Part shown: in pieces, positions 46,701-57,164 of the stretch
Numbering within the stretch: position 1 is the first letter of the stretch
Layout of the letters: each line of letters begins with the position of its first letter
Assembly: GCA_024220505.1 (NCBI GenBank)
Contig: JAKZZE010000032.1
Coordinates: 69,501 to 133,500, forward strand
Source of the DNA: Rhizopus arrhizus
Taxonomy: Eukaryota > Mucoromycota > Mucoromycetes > Mucorales > Rhizopodaceae
Reading direction: 5' to 3'
Length of the DNA stretch: 64,000 nucleotides
Made by a program: the position numbers and the translations under genes
Notes under the pieces: generated by a model
Told to the model about the DNA's origin: nothing
Databases searched by the model: none
What the model saw: only the letters and a program-made list of their open reading frames with translations

Positions 46701-46800
46701 CACTATTTCCAGTAATTAAAGTCGCCATGACTTGTCGCAATGACATATAAATTGTATTATAAAACATTACAAAATGCGACTTTAATTTCTGGAAATGGTG
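46701..46800. mobile_element. 100-bp hairpin MITE, copy 1
   Basis: The ends CACTATTTCCAGTAATTAAAG and the inverse leave a short loop, with TA on both sides (46699-46700 and 46801-46802). The inverted arms are about 30 bp. The CACT tip and TA target fit a non-autonomous mariner-type element. Confidence 0.8.
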
Positions 46801-47160
46801 TACTATAAACTAGAAAGGTAACTTTTTAGTGCAACAATTAATTAAAGATACCATACATAACACTCCTAAATTGATTACCGTTACAACAAATACTTTTCTT
46901 CAGTCAATAATAGAGTTTAAAGAAATGATAGAGAACAGCAAACTCGCAAATTATTAAAAGCATATTTTTATTGGTTTCGTTAATATCAGCCTACATCTTT
47001 TATTTTTGAATATAGTCGTAGCCTCTTTCTCCTTCTTATCGTGTGCCTTGCTGCAAAGGTAATCAAGGAGTAACTAAACGCATTGTTTACATTAAATGAT
47101 GCTATTGGTAGAGATTTGGATGCCACTCGGCTAGTGGAACAAACGATAAAGGACCAAGTA

Positions 47161-47260
47161 CACTATTTCTGGAAATTAAAGTCGCCGTGACTTGTCACAA
47201 TTACATATAAATTGTATTATAAAACTTTACAAAATGTGACTTTGATTTCTAGAAATAGTG
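47161..47260. mobile_element. 100-bp hairpin MITE, copy 2
   Basis: Same length and nearly the same sequence as 46701-46800, with TA on the left and TG on the right (probably a mutated TA). Arms are CACTATTTCTGGAAATTAAAG and its near inverse. It lies about 230 bp upstream of the unrecognised gene. Confidence 0.8.
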
Positions 47261-47406
47261 TGCATGTATCACATTATGGATAAAATTATATAAAGTCGTG
47301 TAACATTTAGTCGGCACTCCATAATACATACGTTAATACATTGAATGAAAAATATATAAACTCTAGGCATTTGTATGATCATTGTTTATTTTGGTTCTAA
47401 TAAAAT

Positions 47407-47408
<2 letters not shown>

Positions 47409-47461
<53 letters not shown>
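47409..47461. repeat. 53-base T homopolymer
   Basis: An unbroken run of 53 T ends 26 bases before the start codon of the next gene. It may be a poly(dA:dT) promoter element or a repeat expansion. Its exact length in the genome is uncertain because such runs are hard to sequence. Confidence 0.9.
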
Positions 47462-47467
<6 letters not shown>

Positions 47468-47487
47468 TATCTTTTTATCTTTTTACT

Positions 47488-48540
47488 ATGTCTTACAACA
47501 TTGATCGACTTGTTAACGAAATCCGCAATTATCATAGAACAGCTAACGCTATGAGAAGTGAATTTCAAGCCTGGAAAGATGAAGTTCGACAAGAAATAGC
47601 CGAGTTGAAGTTGACGATAGAACGAAACACTTTTATAAACTATCCTGCTCCGCAAGGTAAAAAAAAGGGGGAAAGTGAATCAGTATGCCTTTTACTTAAG
47701 ATACATTGCAGCAGCTACTTATCAACCACAACCTCCCCTGTTAAATCCACTAGCATTTGAGAACGTTCGTAGGGATATTCTGAGATTCCCAATAAGCTTG
47801 GGTAACGGGAGACATAGCAACGCAACATGTATAGACGCGTTTTTAAGAGAAACAATGGCTCTTGCAGATTATCCAGAGGATTCGGACGAAACACGCGATC
47901 ATAAAAGATTTTTAGTAAAAAAGTATCACGCTCAATTAAACAGGTTCACAAAAGTTATTTGCACGAATTTAAGCAATAAGCTTCTTGCGGATGCTCATGT
48001 CGACAAAAACAAACTATCATGGAAGGGCATTTCGGCTGCTTATAAAAATGCAGCATATAAAGAGCTTGAAGAACTTGCTGTACAAGCAAGTATCCCTTTA
48101 AATCGATGTGTTAATAGCTGGGGAGCGAAAGTTTTGCTATCAAAGGCATATAACAATTACTGCAACAAAAAGGTATTCTTTTTCTTACAAAAGCGTTCAT
48201 TTGATTAATCATTGTGTTTATATTAGCCGAAAAATAAACAATCAAACATTACAAGTAGCTTATTAGAGCAGATAGATGATATAAATTCTGAAGAAAACCT
48301 TGATTTTGAGCTACTTCCTGATCTGGATGCCTCCGACGAATTAGAAGAAAATAGCAATGAAATTAACATGTATGTAATTTTAAAAAACAAATATACTCTA
48401 TCATTATAACAATTATCTTTATCAATTTTAGTGCAACCTCCTCGTCCTCTGCTGTCTCTCCTCTCCCTCCTTCTCCTTCTCCTCGTACCCGTTCTGACAC
48501 TCGTTCTGCTTGTCGTCAAAATAAAAAGAGAAGAATGTAA
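47488..48540 (+). CDS. Unrecognised four-exon gene, 293 residues
   Basis: Exons by eye are 47488-47656, 47712-48172, 48227-48369 and 48432-48540. The introns have GT...AG borders (GTATGT for the third) and the phases agree. I do not recognise the family. The first 45 residues look like a coiled coil (MRSEFQAWKDEVRQEIAELK). A helical, basic middle region follows (about residues 80-210), with KVICTNLSNKLLADAHVDKN and LSWKGISAAYKNAAYKELEEL. An acidic stretch (DFELLPDLDASDELEENSNE) comes next, then a Ser/Pro/Arg tail ending RQNKKRRM that may be a nuclear signal. The acidic segment plus basic tail suggests a nuclear or nucleic-acid-linked protein, but this is inference. It could also be a domesticated or accessory transposon gene. 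Confidence 0.7.
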
Positions 48541-48899
48541 TTGTTTTCTTTTCCCTTTTATTGTCTTATGTTGAATAAATTATACTATTATTTGTTAAAT
48601 GTGGTTTAGAATTGTCTTGTCATGACTAGATCTTCACGATGGTAATGTCAGTATTTTTTTTATATGCCTTAGCTGCTATTCTTCAATGCCATTGGTCCTA
48701 TGATGTTAATTCAACGAAATATACTTGCATGGATTTCAAAGCATCTTTTTTTTTTGTTGAATGTGGATTGTAATGAAGGTTGTCAAATATAATTAAATCT
48801 ACTAAATGAGCTGCATTGGATATTATCATTGAGGACAGGTAATTAATGACTTATGAATGTATTGGATTTGTTCATCCTCTATTATTATTTTTATTTATT

Positions 48900-48932
<33 letters not shown>

Positions 48933-49059
48933 CTTGTGTATATCAAATGAAAAATGTACACTATTGAATATATAATCAAACAAATAAAGCAGCGTATTAT
49001 TAAATCATTTAAACTACCCTATACAGCGATAAACTTACCCATTTTACTGTATATAAATG
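48541..49059. other. Non-coding spacer with a 28-base T run
   Basis: Holds the probable 3' untranslated end of the preceding gene (AATAAAT near 48575) and a T run at 48902-48929. Nothing else was recognised. Confidence 0.4.
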
Positions 49060-49330
49060 CTAAAAGAGAGTACCTAGTAGATTCGATTTGAAACTTAGCC
49101 TTAATTCTACTCCACTTAGCCAAACATTTTGCTCAAATCGACCAAAATAGCAATCTAGCTTCACTAGCAAAATTGCCAAGATGGGCAGAATGCGGTGTTT
49201 TTTTTTTTTTTTTTTTTTTTTTTTTTGTGCTGTAGTGATAGTGGTGATAGAGTTCCTTGTCTCCTTTAGCCTTGTTCTCAAATGTCCACCAAATAGATTC
49301 TATGAGTTTAAATCAATTTTTGAACGGGCC
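49060..49330 (-). pseudogene. Tc1-type transposase C-terminal relic
   Basis: On the minus strand SKIDLNS-stop-NLFGGHLRTRLKET resembles the SPDLNPIENLWG.LK.RL segment around the catalytic Glu of Tc1 transposases. A 30-base T run (49197-49226) lies within. Only this short stretch is readable and there are no inverted repeats, so it is an old remnant. Confidence 0.4.
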
Positions 49331-50538
49331 GATGGTTAAAATCCGAGCATCATAATCTTCTTTGCGTCATCTTGAATAGGAGCCAGCAGGATACGTCAAA
49401 ACAATTTTCTGTATGGAGATTTGTTGTCGAATGATTTACTCTGACTAGTAAAAAGATATACATGTTGAAAACCTTGGAAAGCCTTGAGGTTTCATGGTGC
49501 TCGTGGCGAAATTGGTTCCTTTGAGATCACATTATTTTTTTAGCTAGCCAAACTAGAGTTCAAGCTGTATAAAAAGTCAAGAGTAAAATACTTTATATCA
49601 GTATTTTTTTACCGTGTCAAAAAACAGCTTCAGTTACTACCTTTTTTAAAATGCTTATGGTTCGAGATGTAGTTCATAGATGATGAGCTTTGTAGTTCTT
49701 TGCTTCGAGAAGGTTCAACAACAGCATAATAAAAAAACGTGTATATCACAGTTTTTAACAAAGATGATACATGAGAGAGAAAATTTTGACTGAACACGAT
49801 TAGAATAGGCATTCCTTGATTTTCCATAGCTGCTTACAATAAAGAAATTTTAGTACGCAATACTGGTTTACTGAATTTAGAAGGGTGGGTATCATTAGAT
49901 TTTCGACTGTTTGATTTAGATTGTACTTGAAGAATGAAAAATAAAAGGTGGATAGAAATGGTGTACCAAATTTCATAGAAGACTCGACCAGCGCTACTGT
50001 TGTATTTCATCTTGGCCCATACACACTTCCTCCTAAGCCAAGAAATAAGCTGATACTATGATCATCAAGCTCAAAGAGATTGTTATGGCATGGTTACACG
50101 CATTGTGCGTGAGTCATCAAATGGTTTAGGAAAGTATTTAATATCCAAGTAGTGATGTTGTAGATGACATCTTGGGGAAAGCAAAGGTAGATATTCAGGA
50201 TAAACTCGTGCGATGTTTGGTTGTGTAATGAGAGCAATTGAGCATATTTGAATGTATTAAAAGGTTGTCGATTTTTACTTGCATATTGCCCTTATAACAT
50301 ACAATGAAACAAAATACGAATGCTTAATTTCGATTCAACTGTACCGATAGCACAATCTCTAGAAAAGTTCATCAATAAGTACAATGATAGAACGTGACTT
50401 GGGCTTGTTTTCATTAAATACATATGTAAACTGGTCAATTTGGGAGGGAGGAGTTTACTACTTTTGGAACATCTGATTGGCTTAAGTAACTGTCAAATTT
50501 TATCTCTCTATTTTCTCTCTCTCTCTTTTTCTTTAAAC
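49331..50538. other. Non-coding upstream region
   Basis: No credible gene was found. Small frames here lack recognisable motifs. The last 40 bases before the next start codon are pyrimidine-rich (repeated TCTC), a common feature of fungal promoters and leaders. Confidence 0.4.
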
Positions 50539-53258
50539 ATGAGCCAGCCTAGTGATCAATCAGAATCAAAAAGTTTTGAGATTAAACTTGGCTTTCCTTT
50601 AGCACGCTTTCATAAAAAGCAAAAAAGATTAAGTAAAGAAAGTGATTCTGTGCATTATTCAGCTGCTTACTTGTTATAGTTACCAAAACACTTGAAAAAA
50701 ATGAAGTGATACAATCAACCAATGATTATACACCAGTAATTGAAAAAGACATTTTAGACTATAGACAAGAAGTAATAAAATGGTTTCTTACATTGTACAG
50801 TATTAATCTTTTTTATGGAAAAGGCGAGAAGAGTGGTTGATGACATTCCAACGTTACAAGTTGTCAATAGATCTGACATGATTAAAATTCTAAAAGAAGA
50901 CTATTACGATAACAAAAGACATGAAATGTATGATCCACTTCGAGGCAATTTATTAGCATCAACACAATTTGTTAATGCTGATACACATGTGTACATGTTT
51001 GCAACTGGATACTCTACTTCACAACTTGGTATGACACTATAGGCACAAAAAGAGGGGATTGTACTGATATCTTTTAATAGTCGTTTTTTTATCAGCATGC
51101 TCTACTTTTACTATCAACAACAGTTCAAAAGTCAAACTGCCACTTGATGAAGTGGATATCATTGCACTTGATGAATTATCCTATCCAATTCAACAAATTA
51201 CCTTATCACCTCTGTCAACACATAAACAAGTCATCTTTGCTGTTCGCACAACATTGGAGATTCATTTATTTTCCCTCAATAGTAATAAAGAATTAGGCCA
51301 CTTGCATATCTTCAACATCGATCAACGAACTCGCGTCGATCCTGAGCTGGATAACTCTGTACCGTATCATGTTGAAATGAGCCCCTACAACAAATATGAA
51401 TACTTGTTTGTGACCGATAACGGCTATGTTGCGTTAGTGAACGGACGTACCGACAAGTAAAGTGATCCTGATGTTTTTTAAGTGTATCTGACGTATAAAT
51501 GGTAGGATTGTGTTTGACGGACTGGACACAGTACCTGCTCAGATGGATTACAGCTCACGATTTCGATCTTGTGCCTTTGGAAATACAGATTCGACTATTT
51601 TGGTTGCTACTCCCCAAGCTATAAAAGAATGGAAGGTGACGGTAAGTGTCTGACTGTGCCAGAGTTTTTTATAACTTTCATAGGAGGAAACCATCCAAAC
51701 AAGAACACTTTATAAACCAACAGATCGCATTTTTTCATTTAAAAGAATACCCTTCACAGCACTTTATTGTGTAGCAACCTTTACCCATCTTCACATCATT
51801 GGGCATCACTCCAAAGAACCCATCATCACCTTAAAGCACACAATGCAAGATGGACCACCCACCCATCTCTTGGTTGATAAAATATCAAAAGATCAATGTA
51901 ATTGCATTTTGGTAGAAAAAAAATAAAGCAATACTCACTTTATTTTATAATAGGGAGATACATGCTCTTTTCGTCACACACTCAGCGAATGTATATGATG
52001 ATTCTAAAGAGTTCAGAGTACGTATAAAAAAAAGAAATGATTGATCTCTTGTTTAAGCTTTACTTGGTTAGAACGTTTGAAGATCCCGAGATTGTTGATC
52101 TACGCAACTTTTTACTGGACAAATTAGAATACGAATTTGGATTGGATCCAACCCTTCATATACCAGGCCATGGCATCCATGTAGAAAAAAATGAGATTGG
52201 GTGTGATGAGCAAGGTCGAGAGCTGCAGTTTTACAGTGTCTATCGTTCTTTTGAGGATGGTTCGATGCATGTACAATACATTGTCTTGGATTCTGCACCG
52301 GCATCCTCGGAAATTGCGTTGGATACAAGACCCAGATATCAATTGAAAAACAGTCGAAGTTTGGAAGAGTTGTTCCTCCATGCCAAACTGGCAAAGCTTC
52401 CAACCTCTCGAGCGGTTATGCCCACAAGAGAAATCATGAGGCTCAACGTGCAACCTATCCGCGACTATTTGAATAGCATACATGAAGGTTGGGAAACAAT
52501 AAGCGATGAAAAAAAGGAAGAAATAGGTCAAAGGATGAGAGATCTTGAAACACCCATGTTAGCGTAAGCACAAAAAAAAGGGGAGGGAGAAGTAAAGAAT
52601 TCCAACTAACCCACTTGCACGCGGCATGGATAGGCTGGAATTGATGGGAAAAGAGGGTGATAGTTATAGTCTGGAAGAAACAAAGAGATTCATTGATGAA
52701 GCCAAAGAAATCGAAAAGGTTGAGACAAGCATGCTACGAGATACACCTACGATTCTGAACGATACGAGTGAATCAGCAGATACAGCACTTCGATTGACCT
52801 TGAAAGATGCCTACAAGAAACAGATCGAATTGGCCAAAACCATGATCCAACCAACCCCCGGCTCCTCTCGCCATTTTCAATATCTGCCACGCAAAACCCG
52901 ATTTGAACCAACGCTGACTACACGTCTCTTGGGTTCCTTGTGGACGATTGACGACGTGGCACATGATCAAATCCAGTTCCCTGTGCTCAATACAGAAGCC
53001 GCCTTGCCGGATCATGTTGAATTCGTACGTGCGGGTGAACAAAGTCGATTGGAGGCGCCCAGTATGCCCACCCTGGAGGAATTGGCAGCACAGTACTTTA
53101 GTGAAGAAGAATCTCTACCGACCGTTTCTACCACTGTCAAACCAGACAGACGTCAAGAGAGCGCGACACAGCCTGCACCAGATGAAGGTCATCGTAAAGT
53201 GAAGAAGTTGAAGTCACTGAAGAAAAAGAAGAAGACCAAGGTATCAGGTTTTAAATAA
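50539..53258 (+). CDS. RRN6: RRN6/TAF1C-like RNA polymerase I initiation factor
   Basis: Nine exons by eye: 50539-50632, 50680-50771, 50824-51028, 51096-51456, 51506-51641, 51684-51911, 51958-52017, 52058-52563 and 52634-53258 (768 residues). All phases agree. The first half has the short beta-strand repeats of a propeller (HVYMFATGYS, QVIFAVRTTLEIHLFSL, YLFVTDNGYVALVN, SCAFGNTDSTILVAT). The second half is helical and acidic, and the protein ends with a Lys-rich tail, KKKKKTKVSGF. That layout fits Rrn6/TAF1C, the core-factor subunit that brings RNA polymerase I to the rDNA promoter in the nucleolus. The match is by overall layout and tail rather than a diagnostic motif. Introns 6 and 7 (46 and 40 bp) are the least certain joins. 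It converges with GUT2. Confidence 0.65.
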
Positions 53259-53763
53259 ATTTGTTCATGTAAATATAAAGATGTCATCTTGATCATTCTA
53301 CATACCCTCTTCCATCGTTTGCTTATGAATAAACTATGTGCTTCTTTTGTATTTTTTTTTTTTTTTTTGTTCGAGACGGATCTATAAAGATGGATGTGGT
53401 ATGATTATTTCCGTTTGCCTCTTTTGGAGAATTTTTTAGAAATTAATTTTCCTAATGCAACACAATGTACTTTTGATTAAAAACCCCACATTTCACAAAA
53501 TTTGAGCAACATGACACCAAAATGTACGCCTGGTTTACCAAAAAAAAAAAAAGGCTTTGGATAGCTTTATCACAGAACCCAAAGACGTTTTGGTAAAGGA
53601 AATATAAGGTTTAGATGGTGTGGCTGATTAAATAATCATCATTTCTTAAATTTGACATCTCTGCCATGATACTAAAAGACGACGATTTGGAGTATGATTA
53701 CAATTTCTTTATTATTAAAAGGATGAGAGGATATCTAAAGGGAAAATTGGATGATTTTTTTTT
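53259..53763. other. Convergent intergenic region
   Basis: The space between the 3' ends of the RRN6-like gene and GUT2. It contains poly(A)-like signals for the plus-strand gene (AATAAAT at the stop and AATAAAC near 53326) and T- and A-rich runs. No gene. Confidence 0.5.
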
Positions 53764-55883
53764 TTAATTTCCAGAAGGTTGTTCGACCTTATCATTCGCA
53801 AGACCCATTGTACCCAAGAAGACGGTTGCCTTGAGGTACTCTTCCTTTTTACGAGCATCATCCCACTTGAGTTCTTCAGCCATGATATCAATCACCCGAG
53901 GCAAGGATTGTAAGGCAGCCTCAGCATTCAAGAAGGCCAAACGGGTACGACGAGCGAGGACATCGACCGCGGTACTGGCCAACTCTTGACGAACGGTATA
54001 TCTGATTTCGGCTTCGATATAAGGATAGTTGGGCGAGATACGTTTGCCGTATTTGGGCCATGAGCTGTTGGTAGGGTCATCAATAGAGGCCACTTGCCAG
54101 GATCGGTTACCATAGCTGCGTGCCAAGTGCTGAGCGACTTCGGTATCCATACCGAATTCTTGAACAAGACGAATAAACATCGTGTTGCTGTATCCTTCAC
54201 TACCGATCAACATGGTGTGTTCTGTTTGACATCCCGTCTTGGGATTCAGTTGAAAGACATTGATCGCGCGGTCGACGGTTTCTTGAGCCATAGCACGGTA
54301 CGTGGTCCACTTGCCACCAGCGATAGTGATCAGGTTGTTTTCACTGACGTTGATCATATGGTTACGGACGAGCGATTCGGTGTTTTTCGCATGAGGGTCA
54401 CGTACCAAGGGACGAATGCCAGACCAGGCAGCAAGCACATCACTGCGTCTCACCTTGACATCTGTTTTCCACGTCAGTTCGTTTTCCTTTCTTTTTCATC
54501 CTCTTACCTGCACTTAAATAGTGAGAGACTTCGTCCAAGATCCAGTTGATTTCATCTTCTTTAGGCATAGGGTTTTGTGTGACTTCAATAGGTGAATCTG
54601 TTGTACCAGCAATGGTATTTCCTTGCCAAGGCAAGAAAAAGATAACACGACCATCACTTGTAGCAGGATCAAGCAATCCCATGTTTCGAGGGCTGTAATA
54701 GTTGGGAAGGATGATGTGGACACCAGCTGAGGGAGCGACGATATCCATATTTTGAGCATTGTCCATCTTTCGAAGACCATCACTGAATGGACCTGTGGCA
54801 TTGATGACACCCTTGGCCTTCACAGTCCATTCATCTCCATTCAACGTATCTCGTAATTTGGCACCATTCACTAAGCCCTTTTCATTCTTTGTCAAACCAA
54901 TCACCTCACAGTGGTTGGCTACGGTCGCACCGTGACAGGCGGCTGTCATGGCCAAAGCCACATTCATTCTTGCATCATTATGTTGACCTAATATAGAATT
55001 AGATCTCTTTTGTGAACATTTTCTTTGTTATTTACCATCATAATAAACCAGGGCACCTACAAGTTCATCCTTTTTAAGCATAGGGAATGCTTCTAATGCC
55101 TTTGAACGTGTCAAAAAGTAACTGCTTTCCAAAGCTTCACTTCCAGCAAATACATCATATAGTTTACATCCTACCCAATAATAAGGGATCTGCCACCATC
55201 TAATCAAACATCATGTCAGCTCCCCTAGAATCCTTTGTTTTTTTTTTATAGGACTTACTTGTAAACGGGAAGCATGATAGGCAATTGATCAGAAAGGTGA
55301 GGTGCGATATCCAAAAAGATTTTTCTTTCATGAAGCGCTTCACAGACCAACTTGTATTGTTCGTAATCTAATTCCATCACTGCTTTTTGTAAATAACGAA
55401 CACCACCATGAACCAATTTGGTAGATCGAGAAGAGGTACCTATGATTTCATCCTTAGCATTTTTTTTTTCTTACACCGCAACCATCCCAACAGATACTTA
55501 CCAGAAGCAAAATCATCACGTTCAACCAAGGCCACCTTCAATCCACGAAGGGCAGCATCGACAGAGACACCTGCCCCTGTAGCACCACCACCTACCACGA
55601 GTAAATCATATTCTTCATCTGCCTTTAACTTCTTGATCATCTCTTCACGACTAGGAACATTCCAAAAGTCCTTTTGTTTCTGATCAAGTGCTTCAGCAAA
55701 TGCTTTATTTCTAACGAGCATGCTAGGTAACCCTGAAGCCTTTTGTTCTTGAAGTTGAATGGTAGAATGATACAGGTTGGACCGCTTGTTGTCCTGATTC
55801 ATGTAATAAGCTAAACTGACTGCACCTGTAGTGGCAGTAGCTAGTGAAAGTACTTTTTGTGCTTTAGTAAATTGTCTGAACAT
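53764..55883 (-). CDS. GUT2: Mitochondrial FAD-dependent glycerol-3-phosphate dehydrogenase
   Basis: Five exons: 55883-55502, 55439-55259, 55199-55036, 54987-54508 and 54461-53764 (634 residues). Introns are 46 to 62 bp with matching phases. The enzyme oxidises glycerol-3-phosphate to dihydroxyacetone phosphate on the inner mitochondrial membrane and passes electrons to ubiquinone. The basic N-terminus followed by a hydrophobic stretch (residues about 10-27) is a mitochondrial targeting and membrane signal. The FAD site is DLLVVGGGATGAGV (residues about 92-105). Further family motifs are DDFASGTSSRSTKLVHGG, GQHNDARMNVALA, GVINATGPFSD and, in the C-terminal DAO_C domain, GGKWTTYRAMAQETVD. There is no EF-hand, as usual for fungi. 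Length agrees with yeast Gut2 (about 650). No lesion seen. Confidence 0.96.
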
Positions 55884-57164
55884 GTTGATGATCTAAGAAG
55901 AAGAAGAAAAAAAAAAAAAAATACAAAAAAAAAAACAAACAATTAAAAAAAAAATGTTTCGGTTTTATTCATGATTTATGTGGGGTCAAGTTAAACTCCG
56001 GGATGAATAGCGGTAACATAAAGATCGTATTGGATTCACCTCCCCTCGTTCTTTGAACTTTTTACACGTGAAATGTTGTAAGCAGCTTACTTGTATGTAT
56101 TTTATATACTTTAGATGATAAACCTAGAAAGACAGACAAAGGAAAGGAAAAAAAGTCTTTGATATAATTACTCCATTTAGACAAACGTAATTCTCCTAAT
56201 TTGCGTGTATCCTTATCTGATGACTACATTCATCTGGCTTTCACTGTATTCATTTTAGACATGAATAAAAATGGGAATGATACGTAGGTGACGCGTCATA
56301 AACTATAGGCTCCTTTTTTCATTTTTTTTTTTTAGTTTACTTTTCTGACCTATAAACAAAAAAACATTTTTTAAACGGAAATTCTTAAAATCCTTTCCGA
56401 GGAAGTAAAAAGCGGGACATGTGTCTACCGTCTCTCCTCTCCCCAAAAAAAGATTGGTTCCAGAATTTAAATGTTCAACTTGCGTGTTACTTTTTTTTTT
56501 TTTTCTGTAAAACCTAAAGTTCAATCTATTTTTGGTTGGTGTAATGCAAGGAGATGTATAGAAAGTGTAAAGAAATATTTCAGAGAGTTTTAGTATCATT
56601 GAATAGAATAAGCGTGACATCAAAAGCATGTATCATTTTTGGTTAAAATGATATAATAAACATCAAACATTTCCAATCAAAAAAGGAAGAGGGGAAAACA
56701 TTATGCCTCTCCTTACCATTCATCCCCGTTCGGACAAAATTACAGTAAATTAGTGTCTTTTTATCTTTATCCCTTTCTCCCCTTGTTCGAACCTTGCTTT
56801 TCTGACATTCAATGACATGTTTTATTCTTATAAAGTAGTTTAAAAAATACATTCATTTTCTATTTTCATTACAGATTGTAAATATTAATTCTTGATAAAC
56901 AAAGTAGAATTCTATTCTATAAATAAATAAAAGTTCTCGGGTACTTAATATAATGTTTATCGATTGAAATTAATTGTCATCATCTTTAATACTCTTTCAA
57001 CCGTTTTTAAAAATAATAATGTTTATTAAATGAATAACTAAGCTTTCAAGTTGGCACATCTCATTCGCTCACTCATCATAAAAGTCACAATACGCTTTTG
57101 GGTCAATCAGTTTTTTGATGGCCAATAGAAAGTGTTGTTAGAAAAGTTTTATTGGAAAATAGAA
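55884..57164. other. Intergenic region between GUT2 and BLM10
   Basis: It holds the GUT2 promoter side (A-rich just upstream of the start) and the BLM10 3' end. There are long A and T runs and no gene. Small frames here are not supported by motifs. Confidence 0.5.

Larger units (their letters stand above)
46150..47408. other. AT-rich non-coding transition zone
   Basis: No coding sequence. Apart from the two 100-bp MITE copies, I see nothing but AT-rich spacer. It separates the transposon island from the genes to the right. Confidence 0.4.

Noticed and set aside
48223..48519. Minus-strand frame rich in Arg (TRRRRRERRDSRGRGG).
   Set aside because: It is the reverse of the Ser/Pro-rich last exons of the gene at 47488-48540 and spans an intron with good splice sites.
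52068..52531. Minus-strand frames of 111 and 135 codons within the RRN6-like gene.
   Set aside because: They overlap exon 8, whose plus-strand frame joins the neighbouring exons in phase. No independent support.
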